Shown: positions 43,860-53,381 of the stretch, piece after piece
Position numbering within the stretch: position 1 is the stretch's first letter
How the letters are laid out: each line of letters begins with the position of its first letter
DNA from: Desulfovibrio sp. DV
GTDB taxonomy: Bacteria > Desulfobacterota > Desulfovibrionia > Desulfovibrionales > Desulfovibrionaceae
Direction: 5' to 3'
NCBI RefSeq assembly: GCF_001936595.1
Contig: NZ_MLBG01000002.1
Location: 1 to 64,000, forward strand
Length of the DNA stretch: 64,000 nt
The notes under the pieces: model-generated
Database searches by the model: none
Told to the model about the DNA's origin: nothing
What the model saw: the letters and a program-made list of their open reading frames with translations, nothing else
Position numbers and translations under genes: made by a program

Positions 43860-45548
43860 ATGGAACTCACCGGGGCCCAAATCCTCCTGGAATCCCTGCG
43901 CCGCGAAGGCGTGGAAGTCGTCTTCGGCTTTCCGGGCGGTGCGGTCATAGACATTTACGACCAGTTGCCGAACTACCCCCTGCGCCATGTGCTGGTACGC
44001 CATGAACAGGGTGCCATCCACGCTGCGGATGGCTATGCCCGGGCCACGGGCAAGGTAGGCGTATGTCTGGTGACTTCGGGTCCCGGAGCGACCAATACCG
44101 TAACCGGCATTGCCACGGCCTACATGGACTCCGTGCCGGTCGTCATCATCACCGGACAGGTGCCGACGCCGCTTATCGGCAACGACGCCTTTCAGGAAGT
44201 GGACATCGTCGGCATCACGCGTTCGTGTACCAAGCATAATTACCTGGTCAAAGACGTGCGTGATCTGGCTCGTGTCATTAAAGAGGCCTTCTACCTCGCT
44301 TCCACGGGTCGGCCCGGTCCGGTGCTGATTGACCTGCCCAAAGATGTGCAGACCCGGCTTACGGAGTACAAGTACCCGAAAACCATCAAGATGCGCAGCT
44401 ACAACCCCACCTACGCCCCCAACTCCAAGCAGGTGGGCAAGGTGGCGGACGTGGTGCGTCGGGCCAAAAAGCCGATTATTTACGCCGGCGGCGGCGTCAT
44501 TGCCTCCGAGGCCAGTGCCGATCTGGCCTGGCTGGCCCGGTCCTTCAACATCCCGGTCACCGCCACCCTCATGGCCCTTGGCTGCTTCCCGGCCGAAGAC
44601 CCGGGCTGGCTCGGAATGCTCGGGATGCACGGGACCTATGCCGCCAACATGGCCATCAGCAATGCCGATCTGATCCTGGCCATCGGCAGCCGCTTCGATG
44701 ACCGGGTGACCGGCAAGATCAGCGAGTTCGCCAAAAACGCCAAGATCGTGCACATCGACATCGACCCCACCTCGATCCAGAAAAACGTGCCTGTGGACAT
44801 TCCGGTGGTGGCCGACTGCAAGAGCTTTTTAACTGCCCTGCGCCAGACCCTGGAGCCGACCCTGGCCGAGGAGCCGGCTGCCGGGCTCGAGGCCTGGAAC
44901 ACCAAGGTGGCCACCTGGAAAGCGGAAAAGCCGTTGTCCTACACCCAGGAAGGCACGGTCATAAAGCCCCAGTTCGTGGTGGAAACCATTTCCCGGCTGA
45001 CCAAGGGCGAGGCCATCATCACCACCGAGGTTGGCCAGAACCAGATGTGGACGGCCCAGTTCTATGCCTTCAACCGGCCCCGGTCGTTTATCAGTTCCGG
45101 GGGCCTTGGCACCATGGGCTTTGGTTTCCCGGCGGCCATCGGGGCCCAGATGGCTTGTCCCGACCGGCTGGTCATTGACGTGGCCGGCGACGGCTCCATC
45201 CAAATGTGCATTCAGGAGCTGGCCACGGCCGTGTGTTACAATCTGCCGGTCAAGATCGTCATCTTAAACAACGGCTATCTTGGTATGGTCCGGCAGTGGC
45301 AGGAGCTTTTCTACAAGAAAAACTACTGCGCCACCTGCCTGGATGTGGCCCCGGATTTCGTCAAACTGGCCGAGGCCTACGGTGCAGCCGGCTTCCGGGT
45401 GACCGATCCGGCCAAGGTGGAATCGGTGCTGGCCGAGGCGTTTGCCCTGCCGCGCCCGGTTATTGTTGACGTTGTGGTGGACCGCGAGGAAAATGTCGCG
45501 CCCATGGTCCCGGCCGGCAAGTCCATAACCGAGATGATCCTCGTCTAG
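43860..45548 (+). CDS. ilvB: acetolactate synthase large subunit
   Basis: Catalytic ThDP-dependent subunit that condenses two pyruvate (or pyruvate and 2-ketobutyrate). 562 residues. The N-terminal block [17 protein letters not shown] includes the catalytic Glu region reached by [17 protein letters not shown]. The C-terminal ThDP block starts [17 protein letters not shown] (GDG...N motif ending [13 protein letters not shown]). It is the biosynthetic type, being paired with a regulatory subunit, ilvN, nine bases later. It starts one base after the DUF465 gene. Confidence 0.97.
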   Translation: MELTGAQILLESLRREGVEVVFGFPGGAVIDIYDQLPNYPLRHVLVRHEQGAIHAADGYARATGKVGVCLVTSGPGATNTVTGIATAYMDSVPVVIITGQVPTPLIGNDAFQEVDIVGITRSCTKHNYLVKDVRDLARVIKEAFYLASTGRPGPVLIDLPKDVQTRLTEYKYPKTIKMRSYNPTYAPNSKQVGKVADVVRRAKKPIIYAGGGVIASEASADLAWLARSFNIPVTATLMALGCFPAEDPGWLGMLGMHGTYAANMAISNADLILAIGSRFDDRVTGKISEFAKNAKIVHIDIDPTSIQKNVPVDIPVVADCKSFLTALRQTLEPTLAEEPAAGLEAWNTKVATWKAEKPLSYTQEGTVIKPQFVVETISRLTKGEAIITTEVGQNQMWTAQFYAFNRPRSFISSGGLGTMGFGFPAAIGAQMACPDRLVIDVAGDGSIQMCIQELATAVCYNLPVKIVILNNGYLGMVRQWQELFYKKNYCATCLDVAPDFVKLAEAYGAAGFRVTDPAKVESVLAEAFALPRPVIVDVVVDREENVAPMVPAGKSITEMILV

Positions 45549-45557
45549 GAGCACCCC

Positions 45558-46040
45558 ATGCGCCACATTCTTTCCATCCTCGTCGAGAACGAACCCGGGG
45601 TGCTTGCCAGGGTGGCCGGCCTTTTCAGCGGCCGCGGCTACAACATCGAAACCCTCAATGTCGCCCCGACCCTGACCGAAGGCCTGTCCATGATGACCAT
45701 CACCACCACCGGGGATGAGGCCATCATCGAACAGATTGTCAAGCAGTTGCGAAAGCTCGTCACCACGCTCAAGGTCGTGGACCTCACCGACGTCAAGTCC
45801 GTCGAGCGCGAGATGATGCTCCTGCGCGTGGACGCCGAAGGCAGCAAACGGGCCGAGGTGCTGCGCATCGTCGATATTTTCCGCTGTAAGGTGGTGGATG
45901 TGAGCCCGGATGAACTGGTGCTCGAAGTCACCGGCACCCAGGACAAGCTGACCGCCCTGGTGAGCCTCTTGCAGCGCTACGGCATCAAGGAAGCTGCCCG
46001 CACCGGCGCTGTGGCCATGCGGCGTGGAATGCAGGAATAG
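45558..46040 (+). CDS. ilvN: acetolactate synthase small (regulatory) subunit
   Basis: Confers valine feedback control and full activity on the large subunit. 160 residues with an N-terminal ACT domain (HILSILVENEPGVLARVAGL and FSGRGYNIETLNV) and a C-terminal ACT-like domain (VDIFRCKVVDVSPDELVLEV). It follows ilvB by nine bases. ilvC lies 69 bases downstream, after a short hairpin. Confidence 0.96.
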   Translation: MRHILSILVENEPGVLARVAGLFSGRGYNIETLNVAPTLTEGLSMMTITTTGDEAIIEQIVKQLRKLVTTLKVVDLTDVKSVEREMMLLRVDAEGSKRAEVLRIVDIFRCKVVDVSPDELVLEVTGTQDKLTALVSLLQRYGIKEAARTGAVAMRRGMQE

Positions 46041-46076
46041 CGGCGGTTTTTTTCACCGTCGCCGCCCGACATCGAG

Positions 46077-46095
46077 CGTGCCACTTACCGGCACG
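46077..46095 (+). other. small hairpin before ilvC
   Basis: CGTGCC and GGCACG form a six-base stem around an ACTTACC loop, a short way before the AAAGGAG ribosome binding site of ilvC. It could affect mRNA stability between ilvN and ilvC. There is no leader peptide or run of branched-chain codons, so classical attenuation is unlikely. Confidence 0.35.
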
Positions 46096-46109
46096 ATAAA
46101 GGAGCTAGG

Positions 46110-47099
46110 ATGAAAATCTATTACGACCAGGACGCCGACCTCTCCCTTTTGGCTGACAAGACCGTGGCTATCCTCGGTTACGGCAGCCAGGGCCATGCCC
46201 ACGCCCAGAACCTGCGGGATTCCGGCGTCAAGGTAGTCATCGGCCAGCGTCCCGGCGGCCCCAACTGGGATCTTGCCAAGGAAAACGGCTTCACGCCCAT
46301 GAGCGCGGCCGAAGCTGCCGCCGCGGCCGACGTCATCATGATCCTGGTCCCGGACCAGCACCAGAAGGCGGTCTACGAAAAAGACGTGCTGCCGAGCCTG
46401 ACCGCCGGCAAGATGCTCCTTTTCGCCCACGGTTTTAACATCCACTATCAGCAGATCGTGCCGCCGGCCAATGTCGACGTGGCCATGATCGCCCCCAAGG
46501 GTCCGGGCCATCTGGTGCGCCGGGTCTACACCGAGGGCGCGGGCGTGCCGTGCCTGATCGCCGTGCACCAAAATGCCACGGGCAAGGCCATGGAAATGGG
46601 CCTGGCCTACGCCAAGGGCGTTGGCGGCACCCGGGGCGGCGTGTTGACCACCACCTTCAAGGAAGAGACCGAGACCGACCTTTTCGGCGAGCAGGCAGTC
46701 TTGTGCGGCGGCGCGGCGGAACTGGTCAAGGCCGGTTTCGAGACCCTGTGCGAGGCCGGGTATCAGCCGGAGATCGCCTATTTCGAGTGTCTCCACGAGC
46801 TTAAGCTCATCGTGGACCTCATGTACGAGGGCGGGCTGTCGCGGATGCGCTATTCCATCAGCGACACCGCCGAGTACGGCGATTACGTGAGCGGTCCCCG
46901 GGTCGTCACCGACGAAACCCGGGCCGAAATGCGCAAGATTCTGAAAGAGATCCAGGACGGCACCTTTGCCCGGGATTTCATTGTGGAAAACATGTCCGGC
47001 CGGGCGCACTTCCTGTCCATGCGCCGCATCAACGCTGAACATCCCATTGAAAAAGTCGGCGCCAAGCTGCGCGAGATGATGAGCTGGCTCAAAAAATAG
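46110..47099 (+). CDS. ilvC: ketol-acid reductoisomerase
   Basis: Converts acetolactate or acetohydroxybutyrate to the dihydroxy acids with NAD(P)H. 329 residues, class I. The dinucleotide fold starts [17 protein letters not shown], with a beta2-alphaB loop of [17 protein letters not shown]. The metal site includes E and D in [15 protein letters not shown] and later [21 protein letters not shown] precedes ATG 46110. End of the ilvBNC group; ilvD and leuA are not in this window. Confidence 0.97.
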   Translation: MKIYYDQDADLSLLADKTVAILGYGSQGHAHAQNLRDSGVKVVIGQRPGGPNWDLAKENGFTPMSAAEAAAAADVIMILVPDQHQKAVYEKDVLPSLTAGKMLLFAHGFNIHYQQIVPPANVDVAMIAPKGPGHLVRRVYTEGAGVPCLIAVHQNATGKAMEMGLAYAKGVGGTRGGVLTTTFKEETETDLFGEQAVLCGGAAELVKAGFETLCEAGYQPEIAYFECLHELKLIVDLMYEGGLSRMRYSISDTAEYGDYVSGPRVVTDETRAEMRKILKEIQDGTFARDFIVENMSGRAHFLSMRRINAEHPIEKVGAKLREMMSWLKK

Positions 47100-47109
47100 C
47101 TGCCGCCAC

Positions 47110-47137
47110 GCGGCCGGTCCCAGCCGGGGCCGGCCGC
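47110..47137 (+). terminator. GC-rich hairpin after ilvC
   Basis: GCGGCCGG and CCGGCCGC form an eight-base stem with a 12-base loop immediately after the ilvC stop. No T-run follows, so termination may be partial, with some read-through into the Sel1-like gene. Confidence 0.5.
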
Positions 47138-47155
47138 TTCTGCAAGGAGACGCCC

Positions 47156-47692
47156 ATGCCCTTACGTATTTCCGGGACAGGGTGGCGACGCCCCGGCGCT
47201 GTCGCGTTCCTGGCAATTGTGCTGGCGCTGGCGGCGCTGGCCGGGCCGGGGGCGGCCATTGCGGGCCAACCCCAGGAGTTCCCGCTTGAGCAGGCGGCTG
47301 ATCCCGTCCCGGGCCAGATGGCTCTGGCGGAAAACGGCGATCCCAAGGCCCAGTGCGACGTCGGCATCGCCTACTTGAATGGACGCCATGTGGCCCAGGA
47401 CTATCGCCTCGGCCTCCACTGGCTGACCAAATCCTCAGATTCCGGCTTTGCCTATGCCCGGTTCGTCCTGGCCGATGTCTACAACCGGGGGTTTGCCGGC
47501 GTGCCGGTCAACGTTGAACTGGCCTATTATTACGCGTCCCTGGCCGCTGCTTCTTCCACCTTGCCCGACAAGATCCGGGATCGGGCCGCCAAGCTGCGCG
47601 ATGCCGGCGCCAAACGCCTGAGCACGGCCCAGATAACGGGACTGCAGGCCAAGGCCGCCATGGCCCCCCTGGACGCGGCGGTGGGGAATTAA
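47156..47692 (+). CDS. secreted Sel1-repeat-like protein
   Basis: A 178-residue exported protein. A signal peptide covers about residues 1-36 (RRPGAVAFLAIVLALAALAG and AAIAG cleavage). Sel1/TPR-like repeats follow: ENGDPKAQCDVGIAYLNGRH, DYRLGLHWLTKSSDSGFAYA and VNVELAYYYASLAAAS. Such proteins mediate protein contacts at the envelope. CAAGGAGA before ATG 47156 is strong. The C-terminal part is helical and lacks repeats. Confidence 0.82.
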   Translation: MPLRISGTGWRRPGAVAFLAIVLALAALAGPGAAIAGQPQEFPLEQAADPVPGQMALAENGDPKAQCDVGIAYLNGRHVAQDYRLGLHWLTKSSDSGFAYARFVLADVYNRGFAGVPVNVELAYYYASLAAASSTLPDKIRDRAAKLRDAGAKRLSTAQITGLQAKAAMAPLDAAVGN

Positions 47693-47824
47693 CCGGACTG
47701 ACCGGGGCTGGCCGGGAACGCCCCGTCGCTGCTGCGACGGCTGCACCGGGAGCGCCTTTGCGGATCCTTACCCCCGTCTTCGGGACGCCCAGCCAGAGCC
47801 GTCTGCGGCCACGGAGGCTTGCCG

Positions 47825-48454
47825 ATGAGCCTTGGACGCGAAAGAAACAGAGAAACTGGGGCCATGCGGGCCGGGCAGGCAACGGCGCGCCCTCTGCTGT
47901 GCCCGGGTCGAGCGGCAGGCAGGCTGGCCGCCCTGGTCCTGGCCATGGGCCTCTGTCTTGTCGCCGCAGCGCCGGGTCTGGCCGCCAAGGCCGACACCAA
48001 GACCTTCAACGCCTACTACGCCAGCCAAAGCGCCAGGGTTTATGACCATCTTCTCAAGGTCACGGACTATTACACCTCCCTGACCAAAGAGGGGAATACC
48101 GACCGGGTCAAGGATGTGCTGGCCCTTCGGGCTTCGCTTGCCGCTTGCTGGGAACTGGTGCTCAACGCCGGCGATATGGTCTATATCTATGACACCCTTG
48201 ACCCTGGCTGCACCGGTGCCCTGACCCAGCTCGCGGGAATGATCAAAACGGGCCTTGGCACGGTGGCCGGCAAGCTTGACAAGGAGCTGCAGTGGATGCG
48301 GCTGGTGGAAAAAAATGTCGCCGATCTGCCAATCTCCGTGGAACTTTCCCAGTCCTTTCGCGACATAGAGGCCATGGCAGCCTATTTTCGCACCGCCGCC
48401 CAGACCTTTGAACCGTCCGCTGCCGGCGAAACCCGGCAGCCGGTCAAAAAATAG
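47825..48454 (+). CDS. secreted helical hypothetical protein
   Basis: A 209-residue protein with a long N-terminal region: a basic stretch of about 35 residues, then a hydrophobic segment (LAALVLAMGLCLVAAAPG) that ends in ALA-like LAA, so it is a delayed signal peptide. The mature part is helical with three regular helices (DHLLKVTDYYTSLT; KTGLGTVAGKLDKELQWM; LSQSFRDIEAMAAYFR). GGAGG before ATG 47825 fixes the start; an alternative ATG at 47864 would give a standard-length signal. Family unknown. Confidence 0.72.
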   Translation: MSLGRERNRETGAMRAGQATARPLLCPGRAAGRLAALVLAMGLCLVAAAPGLAAKADTKTFNAYYASQSARVYDHLLKVTDYYTSLTKEGNTDRVKDVLALRASLAACWELVLNAGDMVYIYDTLDPGCTGALTQLAGMIKTGLGTVAGKLDKELQWMRLVEKNVADLPISVELSQSFRDIEAMAAYFRTAAQTFEPSAAGETRQPVKK

Positions 48455-48461
48455 CGGCTCT

Positions 48462-48719
48462 ATGACCGGGTGGTCCGATTGGGTCGGGTTTGCCGCCGGC
48501 CTGTGCACCACGGCAGCCTTTGCCCCCCAGGTATTCAAGACCCTGCGCAGCCGGTCTGTTGGGGATATTTCGCTTGGCATGTACGCTCTCATGGTGGTGG
48601 GCATAGCACTGTGGCTCATCCACGGCCTTGCGGTCGGTTCGGCTCCGGTTGTAGCGGCCAATGCCGTGTCTCTGGTTCTGGTCGGGCTTATGCTCGCCAT
48701 GAAGCTCCGGTATAAATAG
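48462..48719 (+). CDS. SemiSWEET/PQ-loop family transporter
   Basis: An 85-residue membrane protein with three hydrophobic segments and the PQ-loop FAPQVFKTLRSRSVGDIS, which is the signature of SemiSWEET sugar transporters (three-helix, acting as dimers). The sugar is unknown. It starts seven bases after the previous stop; the ribosome binding site is weak. It lies in a group of small secreted or membrane genes (47156-50033). Confidence 0.92.
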   Translation: MTGWSDWVGFAAGLCTTAAFAPQVFKTLRSRSVGDISLGMYALMVVGIALWLIHGLAVGSAPVVAANAVSLVLVGLMLAMKLRYK

Positions 48720-48749
48720 ACCGCGCCAGTGTGGCGTTGGGAGGTTGCC

Positions 48750-49031
48750 ATGCGTGTCCTGATCTTCTGCCTGCTGCTTGCCTTGACGAGCCTGCAATTC
48801 GGTTGTGGCCGCCATACCTATTATGTCGAGACCATGGATCAAAAGTCCTTTTACGCACAACCGCCACTGGTGCTGGATGCCGACAAGGGCGTCTACTACA
48901 TGTGGGTCAATGGCCAGCGCCGCACCGTACCCATGGACCAGATCTACCGCATCGATGACAGCGCCCAGATTTGTTACCAGAACGGCCTGACCGACACCTT
49001 CACCTGCTACGACAATCTCTACTACTTCTAG
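48750..49031 (+). CDS. small secreted protein, possible lipoprotein
   Basis: A 93-residue protein. The signal segment MRVLIFCLLLALTSLQFGC ends in QFGC, a poor but possible lipobox. The mature part has an alternating Tyr/Asp pattern (GVYYMWVNGQRRTVPMDQIY) and paired Cys in QICYQNGLTDTFTCYD, so a disulfide-containing beta fold is likely. Family unknown. GGGAGG precedes ATG 48750 and an upstream in-frame TTG was rejected. Confidence 0.7.
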   Translation: MRVLIFCLLLALTSLQFGCGRHTYYVETMDQKSFYAQPPLVLDADKGVYYMWVNGQRRTVPMDQIYRIDDSAQICYQNGLTDTFTCYDNLYYF

Positions 49032-49043
49032 TCGCGAAAACCC

Positions 49044-50033
49044 ATGGCAAGCGACGACCTGCGGACCCTGGCCTTGCAGTTGCTGGAGCGCCGGCCGCCC
49101 CCGGGACCGGTGGTCCCGGCCCGGATGGTCCTGCCGGGATCGCTGCCGGCCCTCATCGAGACCCTGGCCCGGCCGGGAGCGGCGATCGATCCGCCGGTGC
49201 TGGCCGGCCTTTGTCTCAAGTATTTTCACGCCTATGTGCATCCCGAACACCTGGCCGCCGACGTCTCCCTGGACGCGCTCACCGAACTGGCCGGGCAGTT
49301 TGTCCGGCGGCGGGGCGGCTGCGCCCAGTTGGCCGGCCAGGGCGGGCTGCGCCGCTTCCTGCTCCACCATGGGTTTGCCCTGCAGATGCTCGTCGATCTG
49401 CCCAAAACGGTCCATCTCCTGGCCGCCCTGCTGACGGCCGAGGTGCCTGCCGGCCAGGGGTTTCTCGGCCTGGATATCGGGGCAGGCACAGGCATTTTGC
49501 TCCTGGGACAGTATCTTGCGGCCCGCCGGGCCGGCTTTGAGGCCCCGACCCTGATCGGTTTCGAGTGCCAACCCCATGTGGCCGAGCGGGCCCACAGCCT
49601 TGTGTCTGCCCTGGGCATCGGCCGGGTGCACCGGGCCGACGCCACCAAGGCCGGGGTGTACGCCGAGTTGCCGGACGGTCCGGTGGCCTGCGTCACCAAC
49701 GAAACCCTCCCCTCGGCCGGCCGCCGGCTCTACAAGGAGCCGTTTGCGGCCATAAACGAAGCGCTTTTTGCCGCCTTGGGGCCACGGCTGGCCAATACGG
49801 TCTTTTTGCCCGAAGCGGTCTGGGCCTGTGACCGCCCGGGGCGGTCCTGGCTGCGTCTGGCTCCGCAAAACGCCTTTGCCGGGGACGGGGGCGGGCAGGG
49901 CAAGCCGCTGCGGCTGGCTTTTATGCGCGATGTGGAACTGGCCGGGCAGCGTATCCCGGTCGACCGGGTGGGCGAGGGGCTGGCGGGGCTTGTTTCCCCG
50001 CCCTGGCAGGAGAGTCTTTGCCGGCGCTGGTAG
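49044..50033 (+). CDS. SAM-dependent methyltransferase-like protein
   Basis: A 329-residue protein with a helical N-terminal third and a Rossmann domain in the middle (about residues 140-230) with motif I FLGLDIGAGTGILLLGQYLA and the strand-2 end LIGFECQPHVAERA. The later CVTNETLPSAGRRLYKEP resembles motif IV (NxxP-like). Class I methyltransferase is likely; acceptor unknown. Starts 12 bases after the small secreted gene and ends three bases before the convergent GNAT gene. Confidence 0.8.
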   Translation: MASDDLRTLALQLLERRPPPGPVVPARMVLPGSLPALIETLARPGAAIDPPVLAGLCLKYFHAYVHPEHLAADVSLDALTELAGQFVRRRGGCAQLAGQGGLRRFLLHHGFALQMLVDLPKTVHLLAALLTAEVPAGQGFLGLDIGAGTGILLLGQYLAARRAGFEAPTLIGFECQPHVAERAHSLVSALGIGRVHRADATKAGVYAELPDGPVACVTNETLPSAGRRLYKEPFAAINEALFAALGPRLANTVFLPEAVWACDRPGRSWLRLAPQNAFAGDGGGQGKPLRLAFMRDVELAGQRIPVDRVGEGLAGLVSPPWQESLCRRW

Positions 50034-50036
50034 AAT

Positions 50037-50528
50037 TTACAAGGCCAGCTCGTAATGGAGTGCGCCGTCAAGGGGCGTGAGGCAGTAGGGGTCGATGCGG
50101 CCAAACCCGAGTTTTTGATACAGGGCGTTGGCAGCGGTCATGCTCTCCAGGGTGTCCAGGCGGATGGCGGCAAAGCCGCGTTCCCTGGCTCCGGCCACGG
50201 CGGTCTCGGCCAAGGCCCGGCCCAGGCCGTGGCCGGCATGGGCCGGGCGTACATAGAGCCGCTTCATCTCGCAAAGACCGTTCTCCAGGGGGCGCAAGGC
50301 CACGCACCCGGCGGCCATTTCGCCGACCCAGGCCAGCCACAGCCCGCCCATGGGCGGCGCGTAGCGGCCGGGCAGTTCGGCCAGTTCCTGGTCAAAATTC
50401 TGAAAGCACAGGGAAAATCCCAGGCCCTTGGAATATTCCTCAAACAGGATGCGCACCACAGCCATGTCCGTGGCCGGGACGATGCCCGGAATCTGCCGCG
50501 AAAGTCCGTGTGCCGATGTCTGGTTCAT
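50037..50528 (-). CDS. GNAT-family N-acetyltransferase
   Basis: A 163-residue acetyltransferase with the GNAT acetyl-CoA motif A MKRLYVRPAHAGHGLGRALA (R/Q-x-x-G-x-G/A as AGHGLG) and a C-terminal NALYQKLGFGRIDPY block. Substrate unknown. ATG 50528 is preceded by GGAG at a long distance (12 bases). Convergent with the methyltransferase-like gene and divergent from the gene at 50662 across 133 bases. Confidence 0.9.
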   Translation of the reverse strand: MNQTSAHGLSRQIPGIVPATDMAVVRILFEEYSKGLGFSLCFQNFDQELAELPGRYAPPMGGLWLAWVGEMAAGCVALRPLENGLCEMKRLYVRPAHAGHGLGRALAETAVAGARERGFAAIRLDTLESMTAANALYQKLGFGRIDPYCLTPLDGALHYELAL

Positions 50529-50637
50529 GATGCTTGGCGCTCCGTAAACAATACAGGCCCGGGCGAGTCCTGCCGCCGTGTCCGGGACGTGCGGCCGCTC
50601 ATCCATTTTGGCTGTGACTCCTAACAGCCTTTTGATC

Positions 50638-50661
50638 GTTCCCCAAGAGAAAAGGGGGAAC
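50638..50661 (+). promoter_or_regulatory. hairpin enclosing the ribosome binding site of the next gene
   Basis: GTTCCCC (50638-50644) pairs with GGGGAAC (50655-50661) around AAGAGAAAAG. The GGGGG arm is the probable ribosome binding site and the last base touches the GTG at 50662. Folding would block ribosome entry, so this is a candidate translational switch, thermosensor or merely a chance fold. Confidence 0.4.
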
Positions 50662-51359
50662 GTGACTGGGATTTTCGTCGTTGTTACCGAATTTTCGACT
50701 GGGCCTATCCGGCCGGATGCGTTAGCACGTCCCATGTACTGGACAACCGCTCCCTGTGTGCCCTCGACATTGGACGTGCCCCCGGCCATCCGGGCCTTTC
50801 TTGTCCCCGGCGACCGCATGATCGATCTGGGCTGTGGTCCGGGCCGGACGCTGGCCGCCCTGCGCCAGGCCGGGCTTGGCCGTTTCCATGTCGGTGCCGA
50901 TGCCAATCCGCCGAGCCTGGCCCTGGCCGCCGGAGCCGGATTTCCCGTGGTGCGCGCCGAGTTGGCCGCCCTGCCCGTGGCCGACGCTGCCTTTGACGTG
51001 GGTATCCTGCAGGCCGTGCTGACGACCATACCCGGTCCCGAGGCCCGTCTGGCCGTCTTGCGCGAGGCCCGGCGCGTCGTGACCCGAGTACTGTGCCTCG
51101 GCGATTTCCTGCAGAATTGGGACCAGCCCTATTATAAGGCCCGCTACGAGGCCGGCTTGGCCGAGACCGGGCAAGCCGGCAGTTTTCTGGTCCGGGAGGT
51201 GGGGCGGTGCTCTATGAGGCCCATCATTTCACTCCGGACGAACTGGTTGGCCTGCTTGGCCGGGCCGGCTTCGCCGTGGCCGAGGCGGTCTATCCGACCG
51301 TGCGCACCCGCTCGGGCAATCTGGTCCGGGGGGTGTTCCTGGCTGCCCTGACGCTTTGA
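50662..51359 (+). CDS. SAM methyltransferase, frame break near the C-terminus
   Basis: Class I methyltransferase with motif I MIDLGCGPGRTLAALRQAGLG and strand-2 end GADANPPS. The frame read from GTG 50662 (an ATG at 50734 is the alternative) breaks after SFLVREV: a G is missing in the G-run at 51201-51204. In the other frame the expected end continues AVLYEAHHFTPDELVGLLG and reaches a stop at 51357-51359. As given, translation ends at 51351 with an unrelated tail. The restored product is about 232 residues. The feature spans the restored gene. Confidence 0.8.
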
Positions 51360-51420
51360 CTTTTCGGGCCGCAAGGTCTACCAGCCATCTTTTACGTTGC
51401 GCATACGTCTGGAGGTTTCG

Positions 51421-52681
51421 ATGAGCGTTGCTGCCGAGATGGAGGGCATGGCCACACGGGCCATGGGAAGCCTCCCGGGCTATGGCTGCCGCCTCTGGTG
51501 CGGCCAAGGACGTTTTTTTGGCGGCCCTGGCCGGGCTGCTGGAAACCCGGCGGGACGAGGTGCTGGCCGCCAATGCCGCGGATATCGCCAAAGCGCAGGC
51601 CGCCGGCCTGGACGCGCCGCGTCTGGACCGCCTCACCCTGACCCCGGCCGTCATGGACGCCATGGCCAAGGCCTGCCGGGAAGTCATCGGCCTGCCCGAT
51701 CCGGTCGGGGCCATCGAAGCCATGCGCGCCCGGCCCAATGGCCTGCTTGTCGGCCGGATGCGCGTGCCGCTCGGCGTTATCTGCATGATTTACGAGTCCC
51801 GGCCAAACGTCACCATTGATGCCTCCATCCTGTGCCTCAAGGCAGGCAATGCCGTCATTTTAAAGGGCGGCTCCGAAGCCCTGGCTTCCAATCTGGCTTT
51901 GGCCGGGTTGCTGCGTTGCGCCCTGGCCGAGGCCGGCCTGCCCGAGGACGCGGCCCAACTCGTGCCCACAACCGACCGGGCTGCCGTGGCCGCCTTGTGC
52001 AAGCTTGACGAACTGATCGACGTCATGATCCCGCGCGGCGGCGAAGGGCTTATCCGGGCCGTCGTGTCCCAGGCCACCATGCCGGTGCTCAAGCATTACA
52101 AAGGCGTATGCCACGCCTATGTGGACGCCGGAGCCAACGAGGGCCAAGCCGAAACCGTTGTCGTCAATGCCAAAGCCCAACGTCCGGGTGTGTGCAACGC
52201 CCTGGAATGCCTCCTTGTCCATGCCACCGCTGCCCCGACCTTCCTGCCGCGGCTGGGCGAGGCCCTGCGCCGGGCCGGGGTGGCCATGCGGGCCTGTCCG
52301 CGCTCCCTGCCGCTTCTGGGTGAGGGGGGGGCGGCTGCAGCGCCGGAAGATTTCGGCCATGAATTCCACGACCTCATTTTGGCCGTCAAAGTGGTGGATT
52401 CCATGGAAGAAGCCCTGGACCACATCCACCGCTACGGTTCGGGCCACACCGAGGTCATTTTGACCGAGGACCATGGCCGGGCCATGGATTTCCTGCGCCG
52501 GGCCGACGCCTCCATGGTCGGCATCAACTGCTCCACGCGCTTTAACGATGGCGGCGAACTGGGCCTTGGGGCCGAGATCGGCATTTCCACATCCAAACTT
52601 CATGCCTACGGTCCCATGGGACTGGTGGAACTGACCAGCGCCAAGTTCGTGGTGCTCGGCCAGGGACAAGTGCGCGGCTAA
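51421..52681 (+). CDS. proA: gamma-glutamyl phosphate reductase, frame break near the N-terminus
   Basis: NADPH-dependent enzyme making glutamate-5-semialdehyde for proline. The restored product is 419 residues, normal for ProA. The start at ATG 51421 has GGAGG close upstream and reads [15 protein letters not shown]; an extra G at 51465-51467 then breaks the frame, and removing it gives [15 protein letters not shown], as in other ProA. The remaining reading frame is intact to 52681: the catalytic Cys lies in [14 protein letters not shown], and [12 protein letters not shown] is present. Without correction only a start near 51482 could give a ProA lacking its first 20 residues. Confidence 0.9.
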
Positions 52682-52697
52682 CCGAGTTGTGTGCCAC

Positions 52698-53381
52698 ATG
52701 CCCGGGCCTTTGATCGGTATTTTCGGCGGGACGTTTAATCCCGTCCACATAGCCCACGTGCGCGCCGCTATCGAGGTGGCCGAGGCGCTCGGGCTGGCCG
52801 GCGTGGAATTTGTGCCGTCCGCCCGGCCGCCGCACAAGACGGGTGCGGAGTTGCTCGATTTTTCCCTGCGCCTGGCCCTGTGCCGGGCCGCCGTGAGCGG
52901 GTTGACGGGGTTTTCCGTCAATGCCCTTGAAGCCGAGCGCCCGGGGCCGTCGTATACCTGCGACACCCTGGCCGAGCTCATTGCCAGTCGCCCGGGACAG
53001 CGATTCTGTTTCATCATGGGCATGGGCGACCTGCTTTGTCTGCCTTCCTGGAAAAACGGCCTTGGTCTTGGCCGGTTGGCCCATCTGGCCATCCACTCCC
53101 GGGAAGGGCAGGGGATCGAGGCTTTTCGCGCCTTTCTCACTGCCAACGCCCAGGCCATGGGCGCTTCGCCCACGTCCGATCCGGCCGTCTGGGCCTTGCC
53201 TGCCGGCCACCTGATCCAGTATGTGCCCATACCCCGGCTCGACATCAGCGCTTCGGACATCCGGGAACGCTGGCGCGGCGGCAGACGTATCGACGGACTG
53301 GTGGGCCAGTCCGTATTGGCCGAACTCCTAACCCATGCGGACGCGCTTTTGGCCGGCTGGGGCCGGCCCAAGTCAGCGTGA
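52698..53381 (+). CDS. nadD: nicotinate-nucleotide adenylyltransferase
   Basis: Converts nicotinate mononucleotide and ATP to deamido-NAD. 227 residues. Motifs: FGGTFNPVHIAHVRAA (GGxFxPxHxGH-type with HIAH), PPHKTG, and the C-terminal DISASDIRERWRGG (ISSTxIR-type). The stop overlaps the GTG of the AlgX-like gene. A GTG at 52689 three codons earlier is an alternative start. Follows proA by 16 bases. Confidence 0.94.
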   Translation: MPGPLIGIFGGTFNPVHIAHVRAAIEVAEALGLAGVEFVPSARPPHKTGAELLDFSLRLALCRAAVSGLTGFSVNALEAERPGPSYTCDTLAELIASRPGQRFCFIMGMGDLLCLPSWKNGLGLGRLAHLAIHSREGQGIEAFRAFLTANAQAMGASPTSDPAVWALPAGHLIQYVPIPRLDISASDIRERWRGGRRIDGLVGQSVLAELLTHADALLAGWGRPKSA

